From Dasypus novemcinctus (Eukaryota; Chordata; Mammalia; Cingulata; Dasypodidae): a stretch of 64,000 nucleotides of DNA. How positions within the stretch are numbered: position 1 is the stretch's first letter; each line of letters begins with the position of its first letter. The DNA lies in the NCBI RefSeq assembly GCF_030445035.2, contig NC_080673.1, forward strand, positions 177,859,216 to 177,923,215. The letters run 5' to 3'. A program made the translations under genes and the position numbers. The notes beneath the pieces are model-generated. The model made no database searches, was not told where the DNA came from, and was given only the letters and a program-made list of their open reading frames with translations. Below, piece by piece: positions 1 to 10,257 of the stretch.

Positions 1-119
1 CATAATCTCTTTTATTTCAAAATTTCTCAGTGGCTTAGAATGATAAGTCATGTAAATTATTAGAGAGAACATATCATAACAAATAAAACCTACCTAATAC
101 AGTATTTCACTGTACATAA

Positions 120-426
120 CAATAACATCATTGATATTAATGATGATTTGTCTTAGTCTGCCTGATCTGCTATCACAAATACCACACAATGAGTTGTGCG
201 AAACAACAGAAATTTATTGGCTCCTTGTTTTGATGCTAGAAGAAATTCAAAATCAAGACCATGCTTTCTCTTGGGGTCTTTGGAATTGTGTTCCTGGCAT
301 GATGAAATCCCTGGGGTCCTTTGACTTATATTTCTGCCTCCCATTACATGGCAATGTTTTAATTTTCCTGCTTCTGTGACCTCCAGTTTTTTAATAAAGA
401 ATCCTGTAATCCATGTTAAGACCCAC
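120..426 (-). mobile_element. MaLR-like LTR, first part (split by an ERV-L provirus)
   Basis: Read on the minus strand this resembles the 3' half of a MaLR-type LTR. The plus strand shows the antisense hallmarks: a 'caaataccacacaatgag' block, then 'aacagaaatttattgg' (an antisense polyadenylation region), then a purine-poor body ending 'ttaagacccac'. The similar antisense LTR at 54188-54652 runs straight through from 'aagaccca' into the sequence found here only after 7649. The element is therefore one LTR cut in two by the provirus at 427-7648. The family name is inferred from shape and shared blocks. Confidence 0.65.
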
Positions 427-868
427 TGTGATAGATAGGCTAATGTGTCAAATAGGCCAGCTAATTGTGCCCAGTTCTTTGGACAAGCAAGCACTGGACT
501 AATTATAATACAAGTACATTTATGGACTTTAATCATCAGGGAGTTGATTGCATAGAGGGCTGATTAAATCTACAATCAACCAAGGAGATTACTGGCAACA
601 ATGAGTGACTTTTATCCAAAAATCAAATGGGTGCCTTAAAAGAAGAAGTGGTTTCAACATTCATAGAGAATTTTCCAGCTACACTCTGGACAGCCAATGT
701 CTCCTGGGAACTCATAAAGGACCTTCATTGGAGTCCTTGGTTTGCGGCCTGCCTGCAGAATCTGGACTTGTGCATTCCATCATCCCATGGGAGAATTTTA
801 TAAAATCTCTTACTATTTACAGATATCACCTGTCAATTCTGTTTTCCTAGAGAGCCCTGACTATTAGA
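427..868 (+). mobile_element. ERV-L provirus 5' LTR
   Basis: It starts TGTGATAG and ends near 'gactattaga'. It matches, in order, the LTR at 7266-7648: shared blocks include 'aagcaagcactgg', 'catttatggactttaatcatca', 'aaccaaggagat', 'agagaattttcc' and 'tttacagatatc'. It also matches the solo LTR at 18762-19208 in the 'ccttcattggagt' block. The two proviral LTRs differ by many substitutions and by a gap of about 60-70 bp in the 3' copy, so the insertion is old. The flanking 5-mer cccac (422-426) pairs with ctcac (7649-7653), one mismatch, as expected of the 5-bp duplications made by class III elements. Confidence 0.8.
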
Positions 869-871
869 GCT

Positions 872-890
872 TGGCACCATGAGTGGTCCC
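872..890 (+). promoter_or_regulatory. ERV-L primer-binding site, degenerate
   Basis: Three bases after the 5' LTR, 'tggcaccatgagtggtccc' lies where a retroviral primer-binding site should be. It resembles the 3' end complement of a leucine tRNA, the primer for which ERV-L is named. It is not a perfect match, as expected for a decayed copy. Confidence 0.5.
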
Positions 891-3214
891 TGAGAAACAG
901 AATCTTAACCATGGGATTTCTGAAGTCATTCTGGGAGTTTTGGAATTGATGTTCTACTCTAACTGGACTGAAGGGTACTAATGATTTCTTTCCCAATAAT
1001 CAGTAGGCCATTAACTGTACATGGCATGAGTTGGCATTGCAGATACTCAAAATATCACCATGGGATTCCTCTACTTCCATGCTGATAGGAGGCTATGATT
1101 TGGGTAAGAATGTTTTCAACACCTTAACAAAATTTTGTGGAATTAAAAGTCACAATGATGTTGACTGACTCCTCCTACATATTTTGGATACAATTACAAA
1201 AGAAAGGGAAGAAGTAAAGTCTTCAAACTGGCAACAAATGCTGCATGAATGACGTGAAATTTCCTATATGTGCTCTGAAAGAAAATCTTATTTCATGTAG
1301 TCACAGACTTGGACCTCTGAAAAGCAGACACAGAGTCTTATTGTATGAGTAGCAAGAATTAAAAAGGAAACTGAAATCTCAACATCGCAGGGTGTCTGCA
1401 GTTAAAATGAAGGCATTGATTGCAAAGGAGTAGAATCATGAGGATTGGGATGGTGACATATGGGTTGATGATGATATCAGTGGAGACATCGGAACCCTAA
1501 ATTCTGCTGAGACTTTACCAGATAAACCTATGATGGCCTACCTCCAAGAGTCCAAACCTCCTTTCAGCCCTGAGGCAGGTACCAACCAAACTAAAGCCTG
1601 CATTTCGCAGCCTCTGGCCTGACCTAGGGAGTTCGAACCTCCTCCCAGCCCTGAGGAGGGTACCAGCCAAACTCCATCATGCACTGCCAAGCCTCTACCC
1701 TGCTCAAGGAATCTGCCTTCCAACCCCTGCAAAGGAATGCCCTGAGTCATTAGCTTGCAAGGCATTTCTAATCCTTTTCCTTGTCCACCCCCACCACCCC
1801 TCTTCACTTTGAGAATGCTTACTAGACTAAAATCACAAGACCCCAAAGGTGAAGTACAAAGTATGACACAGGAAGAAGTTTACTATACTCTGAAAGAACT
1901 GTATGAATTTTCCATATTATATAGACAGAAATCAGGGAAATATGTGTAGGAACGGATACTAGTTTATGGGATAAGAGTTGAAGGTATATAAAGTTGGATC
2001 AGTCTGAAATTATTGATATGGGACCATGAAGCAGAGATTCTGGTTTCAGTGCTGTAGCTCAAAGGATTAGATAGGATTCTAACAGTTTGTTTAGGTGGAT
2101 CACTGACATATGGATGTAAGGATGGCTTAGAATGTCTGAGGTTGAGATGCATGATTTGCCTTGGTATACGTTAAAAGAGGGAATTCAAAGGCATAGTAGA
2201 TAGGAATGCTGGAATGGATTTACTGTTTAAGACCTGTCTACCCACCCCAGGATTGTTCAGAGGACACACCTTTAACAAGGGCTGTGAGGAATACATTTGT
2301 GAGACTAACAATGCCATATCCCTGAAGAGCTATGTAGTTGCTCTTCTCTGAAGGACAGATATTACTGTCAGAACTGCTCTAATGGAACTAAGATCCTTAA
2401 ACAACACTGGAATGGTCAGCTCTTGGGCCAGTAAAAGTCAAGTATAAACAATTTATTGCCAAAGACAAGGTGGGTGTGACTACAAGAATGAAAGGCATAC
2501 TCAAAGCAGCAATCAAAATAGTCTCAGTCCCATAGAGGTATGGCATTGGCTAATAGATCATGGGGTACCTAGAAGTGAAATACATGGGCAGTCTACTAAA
2601 TTTCTACTTGAAAGGTATAAATAGAAGAGTTCTAGGTGGAGTGAACAAAACCATAACTTGAATTACAGACAGGGAATCATAGCCCTTTAATCAATTCTCT
2701 GACTTGAGGCAGTTTACAGACCCAGAGCTCCTTGAATGAGGGGAAGGCCAGGTCCCCTTGAGGAAGGATCCTGTTAAACTGCCAAAAATTTAAACTGTTG
2801 ATCTTCCTCCCAGCTTTCCACAAGGACACCTACAGCCTTTTAGCGGAGTAACTGTGCATTGGGGAAAAGAAAATGATCAGAATTTCAGGGATTATCAGAC
2901 CCTGGCTCAGAAGTGATATTAATTCTGGGAGATCCAAAATGTCATTTTGGTCCACCAGTCAGAGAAGAGGCTTATGGGTGTCAGGTGACTGATGGAGTTT
3001 TATCTCAGGTTCATATCAGAGTGGGTCCAGTGGGTCACTGGGCGCATTCTATGTTTTTTTTCCGAATTTTTAGAATGCATAGTTGGTATAGACATACTCA
3101 GTAACTGGCAGAATCCCAACATTGAATCCCTAAATTGAGGAGTGAGGGCTCTTATGATAGGAAAGTCCAAGTGGAAGCCATTAGAACTGCCCCTACCTAG
3201 CAAAATAGTAAATC
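891..3214 (+). pseudogene. ERV-L internal region: decayed gag and start of pol
   Basis: This stretch lies between the primer-binding site and recognisable reverse transcriptase, where gag and protease would be expected. I see only short open segments on the plus strand, for example 1755-1949 (64 codons) and 2913-3104 (63 codons), broken by stops in every frame. No zinc knuckle or protease active-site motif is readable with confidence. The assignment rests on position inside the LTR-bounded provirus rather than on protein motifs. The purine and pyrimidine content is ordinary, and no other repeat family is evident inside it. Confidence 0.5.
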
Positions 3215-3612
3215 AAAAGCAATACCAGGGAAATGGACTTGGCCCAGTGGTTAGGGCATCCGTCTACCACATGGGAGGTTCGTGGTTCAAACCCTGGGCC
3301 TCCTTGACCCGTGTGGAGCTGGCCCATGCGCAGTGCTGATGCGCGCAAGGAGTGCCCTGCCACGCAGGGGTGTCCCCCGCGTAGGGGAGCCCCACTCGCA
3401 AGGAGTGCGCCTTGTAAGGAGAGCCACCCAGCGCAAAAGAAAGTGCAGCCCGCCCAGGAATGGCGCCGCCCACACTTCCCGTGCCACTGACGACAACAGA
3501 AGCGGACAAAGAAACAAGACGCAGCAAATAGACACAGAGAACAGACAACCGGGGGAGGGGGGGAATTAAATAAATAAATAAATCTTTAAAAAAAAAAAAA
3601 AGCAATACCAGG
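3215..3612 (+). mobile_element. DAS SINE (tRNA-derived) with target-site duplications
   Basis: The element body runs 3230-3597, between two copies of 'aaaagcaataccagg' (3215-3229 and 3598-3612), an exact 15-bp duplication. The tRNA-like head has an A box 'tggcccagtgg' (3240-3250) and a B box 'ggttcaaaccc' (3284-3294), which would form an internal RNA polymerase III promoter. A GC- and CpG-rich body follows, then a 'taaataaataaat' stretch and poly(A). This is the SINE family known from Dasypus. It inserted into the ERV-L pol region after the provirus had integrated. Confidence 0.93.
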
Positions 3613-5259
3613 TTCCTGGAGGGATTACAGAGATTAACAACACCATCAAAGACTTGAGGGATGCAAGTGTGGTGATTTCCACCACATCCCCATTCAACTC
3701 TCCTATTTAGCCTATATGGAAAATCAGATGGATCTTAGAGGATGACAGTAGACTATCATAAACTTAACCAGGTGGTGACTCTAATCAAAACTGCTGTCCC
3801 AGATGTGGTATAATTGCTTCAGCAAATCAGTGCATAACCAGGTATCTGGTATGCAGCTAATGATGTGGCAAATACTTTTTTCTCAATTGTCATTAGTAAG
3901 AACCATCAGAACCAGTTTGCTTTCAGTTGGCAAGGCCAGCAGTATACCTTCACTGTCCTGTTTCATGGGTATATCAACTCTCCAGCCTATGTCATAATAT
4001 TGTCTGCAGGGAGCTTCCCACAAGACATCACACTGGTTCATTATATTGATAATACCATGTTGATAGGACCTGGTGAGCAAGAAGTAGCAAAGACTCTAGA
4101 CCTTCCACCTCCATGAAATTTCTAGGTGCAGTGGTATGGGGTATGTCATGATAGCACTTCTAAAGTGAAGGATAAAGTAAAGTGTTGTATCTGGCACCTC
4201 TTACAGCCAAAAAAGAGGCACAACACTTAGTAGGTCTCTTCAGATTTTGGAGAGAGACATTCGTCCTTTGATTGTGCTACTCTGACCCATTTACCTGATG
4301 ACCAGAAAAGCTGCTAGTTTTGATTGAGGAACAGAACAAGAAGAAGGTCTGTGACAGGTTCAGCCTGTTGTGCAAACTGCACTACCACTTGGGCCAAATA
4401 TTCCAGCAGATGCAATGGTGCTGAGAATGTCAATGGCAAAGAGCCACCTGGAATCTTTGGCAGTCCCTGTAGGAGAATCACAACACAGACCTTAGGATTT
4501 TGGAGCAAAGCACTGCAATCCTCTGCAGTTAATTACTCTCCTTTTGATAAGCAGCTTTTGGTCTGCTACTGGGCCTTAGTAGAGACTCCATGCTTAACCA
4601 TAGGCCACCAAGTTACCATGAGACCTGAGTTGCCTATCATGACCTGGGTATTGTCTGACCCACTAAACCATAAATTTGAGTCTGAGTAGAAGCACTCCTT
4701 AATAAAGTAGAAGTGGTATATATGAGATAGGGCTCAAGTGGGTTTTGAAGGCACAAGTAAGTTACATGATGAAAGTGCACCAAATGCCCATGTCCACCAC
4801 TCCTACCACACTACCTTCTCTTTCCCAGCACACTGCTATTGCCTCTTGGGGAGTTCCTTACAATGAGTAGACTGAGGAAGAGAAAACTAGGGCCTGGTTT
4901 ACAGAAGGTTCTGCATGATATTCGGGTAACACCCAAAGTGGACACCTGCAGCACTGTAGCCCCTTCCTGAGATCCAAAAAGGACAATGGTGAGAGCAAAT
5001 CCTTCCAGTCAGCAGAACTTCGAACAGTGCATCTGGTTGTTCATTTTGCTTAGAAGAAATGGCCAGAGGTGGATTTGTACATTGATTCATGGGCTATTGC
5101 CAATGATTTGGCTGGATCATCAGGTATAGAAAGGAACATGATTGGAAAACTGGTGACAAAAAGTTCTGGGGAAGAGTTATTTGAATAAACCTTTCTGAGT
5201 GGGTAATAAACATGAAAATATTTATGTCCCATGTGAATGCTCCTCAGAGGGTGATCTCG
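3613..5259 (+). pseudogene. ERV-L pol remnant: reverse transcriptase and RNase H
   Basis: Conceptual translation in shifting frames gives class III retroviral polymerase. Around 3715-3800 a VDY-type finger region is visible. At 3865-4116 (+) an open segment reads through 'NQFAFSWQGQQYTF' and a catalytic-loop motif 'YIDN' at 4042-4053, in which the second catalytic aspartate has become asparagine. Connection-domain sequence continues at 4324-4689, and the RNase H start ('EEEKTRAWFT') lies near 4870-4900. Frameshifts and stops separate these pieces, so no active enzyme can be made. The region is cut off by the antisense SINE at 5275. The family is clear from motif order; the exact domain edges are approximate. 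Confidence 0.85.
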
Positions 5260-5709
5260 GCAGAGGAACATTTTTTTTAAGATTTATTTACTTATTTCTC
5301 TCCCCTCCCCGCCCCCGCCACCCCGGTTGTCTGTTCTCTGTGTCTATTTGCTGCGTCTTGTTTCTTTTGTCTGCTTCCGTTGTTGTCAGCAGCACGGGAA
5401 TCTGTGTCTCTTTTTGTTGTGTCATCTTGTTGTGTCAGCTCTCCATGTGTGTGGCGCCATTCCTGAGCAGGCTGCACTTTCTTTCACGCTGGGCGGCTCT
5501 CCTTATGGGGCACACTCTTTGCGTGTGGGGCTCCCCTATGTGGGGGACACCCCTGCATGGCAGGGCACTCCTTGCACGCATCAGCACTGCGCATGGGCCA
5601 GCTCCACACAGGTCAAGGAGGCCCGGGGTTTGAACTGCGGACCTCCCATGTGGTAGACAGACGCCCTAACCACTAGGCCAAATCCATTTCCCAAGCAGAG
5701 GAAAATTTT
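5260..5709 (-). mobile_element. DAS SINE, antisense, within ERV-L pol
   Basis: This is the reverse complement of the same SINE as at 3230. The plus strand reads from the T-rich tail (from about 5271) through the GC-rich body to the antisense tRNA-like head ending 'ggccaaatccatttccc' near 5694. The flanks 'gcagaggaacatttt' (5260-5274) and 'gcagaggaaaatttt' (5695-5709) are a 15-bp duplication with one difference. The insertion separates the RNase H part of pol from the integrase part. Confidence 0.92.
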
Positions 5710-6470
5710 AATAATCAAGTGGATTAGATGACCTGATCTGTGGTTAATCCTCAGCCACTCCTGTCATGCCCAATGGGCACATGAACAAAATGGCCATGGA
5801 GGTGAGGATGGAGGTTATGCATGGACTCAGAAACATGTGTTTCCCTTCACCAATGATGACTTGGCTACAGCCATAGCTGTGTGCCCTATCTGTAAGCAGT
5901 AGAGACCCACACTTAGCCCCTAAGTGGATCAGCCTGCTAACTGGTATCAGGTTGATTGCATTGGACCACTTCCATCATGGAAGTGGAAGAAATTTGTTTT
6001 AAGTGGAATAGACACATACTCTGGGTATGGCTTTGCACTCTGTGCAGTAATGCTTCTTCCAAACAATACCATCTATGTACTAATCAAACGTCTTATCCAC
6101 CACCAAGGCATTCCACACAGCATTGTTTCTGATCAAGGAACCCATTGAACAGCAAATGGTGTACGGAATTGGGCACATGCCCATGGAATTCATTGGTCAT
6201 ACCATGTTTGCCATCATCCTGAAGCAACTGGATTGCAAGAATAGAGGAATGGCCCTTTGAAGACTCATTATAGTGCCATCTAAACAGCAATACCTTGCAG
6301 GACCAGGGCAATGTTCTCCAGGTGTCATTGTCCTCTCTATGGTGCTGTTTTTCCCATAGCCAGTTTTCTTGGATCCAGGTAGCAAGGTGTGGAAATAGGA
6401 ATGGCACCACTTCCTATTATCCCTAGTGATCCATTAGGAAATTTCTTCCTTCTTGTCCCTCCATCCTTAA
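5710..6470 (+). pseudogene. ERV-L pol remnant: integrase
   Basis: Histidine and cysteine codons compatible with the N-terminal zinc-binding (HHCC) module occur at about 5755-5900, including 'CPICKQ'-like sequence near 5882. An open segment at 5924-6148 carries the catalytic-core landmarks: 'WYQVDCIGPLPSW' with the first aspartate, 'GIDTYSGYGFA', and 'GIPHSIVSDQGTH' with the second aspartate. The position of the third acidic residue, after 'HPEATG' near 6220-6235, still encodes glutamate but is followed at once by a stop codon. The fragment is clearly retroviral class III integrase and clearly inactive. Confidence 0.88.
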
Positions 6471-6960
6471 GTTCTGCTAGTCTACATGTCTTAGTTCCAA
6501 AAGAAGGAGTGCTTCCAACTGGGGAACACAACAATGAATCCATTGAACTGGAAGATAAGACTGCCACTTGGCCACTTTGATCTTCTTGTGCCTCTGAATC
6601 AACAGGCAAAGAAGGGAGTAACTGTACTGACTGAGGTGATTGAACTTGACTACCAAGGGGAAATAGGACTGCAACTACATTGTGGGGGTAAAGAAGAGTT
6701 TGCCTGGATACAGGAGATACTCTAGGGCATCTCTTAATACTGCTATGCCAGGTGATTAAAGTCTATGGAAAACTACCATAATGCAATCCAAGCAGGACTA
6801 ACAATGGCCCAGAATCTTCAGGAATGAAAGTTTGGGACCCACCAGACAAAGAACGACATCAACCAGGCAAAGAACGACATCTACCTGAGGTGCTTGCAGA
6901 GGGTAATGGGAACATGGAATTGGTACTTGAAAAAGCTAATGATAAATATGAACTTTGACC
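6471..6960 (+). pseudogene. ERV-L dUTPase domain remnant
   Basis: Downstream of integrase, overlapping open segments at 6389-6580 and 6534-6725 encode dUTPase-like sequence: 'PLNWKIRLPLGHF', then 'QQAKKGVTVLTEV', then 'LDYQGEIGLQLH'. The last block resembles the 'GVID.DY.GEI' motif that positions the uracil ring in trimeric dUTPases. A dUTPase placed after integrase, rather than next to protease, is characteristic of ERV-L. The glycine-aspartate start of that motif has changed here (TEVIELDY), so catalytic geometry is unlikely to be kept. Stops and frameshifts break the reading frame. Confidence 0.8.
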
Positions 6961-7265
6961 ACATGACCAATTACAGAAACAAGGACTATAATGGCCATTA
7001 ATATTTCTTCCTTGTTTTGTTATGAGTATGATCGCATATGTTCATAAAGTGAATATTTTTGTTTTCTTCCCTAACTTTTTCGCTTATCATATGACATTAG
7101 TTTTATTAGTTTGTGTCATTCTAATATAAGGATGTCAAATTTAAGAGTGAATATTACCCAAGGATTTGCACCCTATTCTGTAGGAAATTAATGCATTTCT
7201 GATTGTATGCAGAAAATTGTGCTTTAAGTTGATGTGGATGACTGCCCAGTTGACACAGGTTGTAC
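6961..7265 (+). other. ERV-L 3' internal region, no env recognised
   Basis: Between the dUTPase remnant and the 3' LTR there is about 300 bp of AT-rich sequence with no env-like open frame. Lack of env is normal for ERV-L. A clean polypurine tract just before the 3' LTR is not visible. Confidence 0.6.
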
Positions 7266-7648
7266 TGTGATGTTTAGGCTAATGTGTGTGATGTTTTGGC
7301 TAATAACTTGGCCAGATAATTATGCCCAGTTGTTTAGTCCAAGCAAGCACTGGGCTAATATACTACAAGGACATTTATGGACTTTAATCATCAGTAAGTT
7401 GTTTGCATAGATGACTGTTTACATCTACAGATAACCAAGGAGATCGCCATCAGCAAATAGTGACATTTTATCCAAACAGTTGAATGTCTTAAAGGGGGAA
7501 ATGATTTCAGTATTAGGAGAGAATTTTCCTGTCTGTGGAATTTGGACTTGGGCATCTCCATGCTTACGTGAGAGAATTTTGTAAAATCTAGTACTGTTTA
7601 CAGATATCTTCTCTCGATTCTGTTTCCTAAAGAACCTTGACTAATACA
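7266..7648 (+). mobile_element. ERV-L provirus 3' LTR
   Basis: It starts TGTGATG and ends 'gactaataca'. It aligns with the 5' LTR at 427-868 but lacks about 60-70 bp between the 'gagaattttcc' and 'tttggact' blocks. A start a few bases earlier, at 7261, is possible. The following ctcac (7649-7653) is the second half of the imperfect target duplication. Confidence 0.8.
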
Positions 7649-7790
7649 CTCACTTTAATTTGGTTAGGCCATATCTTGATGAAAATAACATCTTCAGGAG
7701 GTCTTATTTACAATGAATTCACACCCACAGAAATGAGATTAAGATTAAGAACATTTCTGAATGGGAATGCACAGTTCAATCTACCATATA
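7649..7790 (-). mobile_element. MaLR-like LTR, second part
   Basis: This continues the LTR interrupted at 426. The blocks 'cactttaattt', 'caggaggtcttatttacaatg' and 'tcacacccacagaaatgag' match 54547-54608 of the related antisense LTR in the same order. On the minus strand this is the 5' part of the LTR. Confidence 0.65.
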
Positions 7791-8059
7791 TATCATTCTA
7801 GAAATGACACTTTTTGAAATAGGAATATCTCATAGAATTGAGATATGTGGCAAGTAAAAGGTGTTTGTGAACATGGAAACTGGTTTTACATTTATCAAAT
7901 ATATCAGACATATTAAAATATCTCTCTTCAGGAGATACTACTCTTCACTTATGTACTCTGGAGGAGTGTATTACTTTTCAGAAGTAAATTGAGTAGGAAA
8001 CTAAATCTATGACATCAGGTTTGCATAACTAGTAGGCTGACCCAAGACTGTTTTTACAA
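7791..8059. other. unassigned AT-rich sequence
   Basis: I see no open frame, repeat or motif that I can name. Confidence 0.4.
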
Positions 8060-8470
8060 CAATTTAGAAAAAGAATCTGTGATATTGTTGTAAATCTGTG
8101 AAGTTGAAAATTGTATTCCTTACAACACAACTCCACCCATAGGCATAAATTTAGGCAAATTATTCCTCATGGACTTCAGGAAAAAAAGGACACAAATATT
8201 CATAGCCTGATTTTGAAATAACAAATGAGTGGAAACAACTCAGTTTTTCATTGACTGGTGAAGTAAAAAATATGTAGTATAGCTTTACAAAGGAATGTCA
8301 TTTCATAGGAAAATGAATAAACTAGAGTGACAGGCATCAATATGCTTGAATATTAAAAATACATTTATATGGAAAAACAATCAGAGAAGAAATACTGTAT
8401 AAATCCAATTACCCAGAATATATTAAAAATTGAGGAAAGAGAGGGGGATATGACTAGTGAGGAACAATAA
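8060..8470 (+). mobile_element. L1 3' end fragment (old)
   Basis: The order of blocks matches the 3' part of an old mammalian L1: a 'ccacccataggcata' equivalent of the usual 'cctaggtatttaccc' block, 'gagtggaaacaactcag', 'ttgactggtgaagtaaa', 'gtagtatagctttacaaagg' and 'atactgtataaatccaatt'. It is strongly diverged and lacks a poly(A) tail that I can define. Confidence 0.6.
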
Positions 8471-10187
8471 TTCTCTCTCTTCTATTAGAATAAAGGATTT
8501 CCACAAATATTAAAATATCTATTTTTTATTTAATAGTGTTTGTTATGTAGCAGTCTTCTTGAGAAAAGTCTTATATACAATGTATCTGATATATAAAATA
8601 TGTGTAAATATGCATACACATAGAGCATTACATAAAGATATGAAATGTTTACTATATTTATTATTTTAATTTTATTACATTTATTACTTTTGTTTGCAAG
8701 CAGTATTTAATAATAACAGATTTAATGAATCAGTATCTTTGTAGGTCTTGCCTAGCTTCTATAATTTTAATAAGCTTCTGGAGTGTTTCTCTTGCACAGA
8801 AAATTTGAGAACCTCTGAGGAATATCCTGATCAGTTTTGCAACTTTGAAGAATCATTTTGAGAGGCAGTTGGTTGAGAAATTGGAGAAGATAAAGCAAGG
8901 CATAAGACAAATTGTAAGGAGACCCTTTCAATTGATGATGGGTTCTTAAACTAGGTCAGGGACAAGGAAATGGAGAAGATACATATATATTTTCAACTAG
9001 CAAAGCTTACTGAATAATTGTTAATATGTGAGTATTATGATTATGAGAAAATGAGACATCTAGGAAATGTAATAAATTTCTTGCTTGTGTTACTACTTGG
9101 TTCCCTAATTTATAAAGTAAGGAAGATTGAAATGGGTACAAGTCTTAGGGAAAGAGAGCCGGATGGTCTGTGATTTGTCTAGTGTCAAGTGCCTGGAATA
9201 GATCTAGACGAAAAAGGCCAGTATACATTGTCCTCTTGCACCAACCTAGCAGATGAAGATAACTGGAGAAAATGCAAATATGCTGCCTGGACTCACTTTA
9301 AACACAAGATGACAAATCTCAAGTGAGTCTTACTCCTGTGGCAATCATATGAATTTTTTTCTTTCCTCCAACATCCAAAAACTCTACTCCCATACCTAAG
9401 CTTTCCAGTTGACATTTTGTTTAGAAAATAGAAGTGAAGAGAAGTGAACTCCCACCACATTTACATACCTACATGCACTGGTTCCCAAACACTCAACATT
9501 GTTCATACCATAATATATAAACTGTATGCCCATGCACTGTAGAGCCCATCCTACCTACTCCAGAACATTGATTTATAAATTACCCCCCTTACATTAAAAT
9601 TGTTTCCTGCTCATTACATAAAGATCTTTAAATATTAACACTTGTACTTCTGTGGGATTTTGCCATATTTAACACATCATGTGTAATTTAATTTCACTAT
9701 TTTAGAATTTTCTCTAGTACATTTAACATAAATTTTGATGTCCTTGAGACAGTATAAAATTCATATTTCCCTTTTAATGATTTATTTTTAAAACATTGGA
9801 ACCATGTTTCTTGGAATTTCTGACAAAAGTCTCAGCATTTTCTAAGTGCTAATTGCTCTTTAGAGATTAGATATTTGATGACAATGATCATACATTAATG
9901 ATGTGATGTGACAAAAATCTGAAATTCTTTTCAAAAGCAGTCATTTTGTTATTTCATTGTTTCCATTACTTTTAGAATTGAGCATGCATTTGCACCTACT
10001 ATATTCTATCTCCATAATACCTTAATACCGTAATGCTTTCCCATATGCCGTTATAGCCTTGCAATTTCTGTCTCAATGAACTCCTTTTGGATTAAAAAAT
10101 AAATTAATTTTCTTAGTATTATTGGTATCAATATTTGTGGAAGTATTTGCTACCCATTCTTCATTCCTTCCCTTTCTCTTTCTTTAG
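8471..10187. other. unassigned AT-rich sequence
   Basis: There are no long open frames and no clear repeat. The last 45 bases (about 10140-10187) are strongly pyrimidine-rich and end in TTTAG, which matters for the candidate exon that follows. Confidence 0.4.
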
Positions 10188-10257
10188 ATGTCAAATCTGC
10201 ATATGGGACTGAAGCTATTGGTGACCTATTTCTGCTTTCTTTTTCTGTCTTTCGCAG
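10188..10257 (+). CDS. candidate signal-peptide exon (unidentified gene)
   Basis: A short open segment starts with ATG at 10188, immediately after a strong splice-acceptor-like sequence: a long pyrimidine run ending 'ctttctctttctttag'. It ends at 10257 with 'cgcag' followed by GT ('gtatttccc'), a fair donor. The 70 nt encode 23 codons plus one base, so the intron would be phase 1, common after signal-peptide exons. The peptide starts MSNLHMGLKL and continues with a hydrophobic core LLVTYFCFLFLSF before a small residue (Ala), like a cleavable signal peptide. I do not recognise the gene, and no partner exon was found nearby. The reading frame stays open past the donor for some codons. A chance match or a pseudoexon remains quite possible. 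Confidence 0.3.

Noticed and set aside
3287..3294. tRNA gene suggested by A and B box sequences in the GC-rich elements
   Set aside because: The boxes belong to tRNA-derived SINE heads flanked by target duplications and followed by A-rich tails, not to a functional tRNA.
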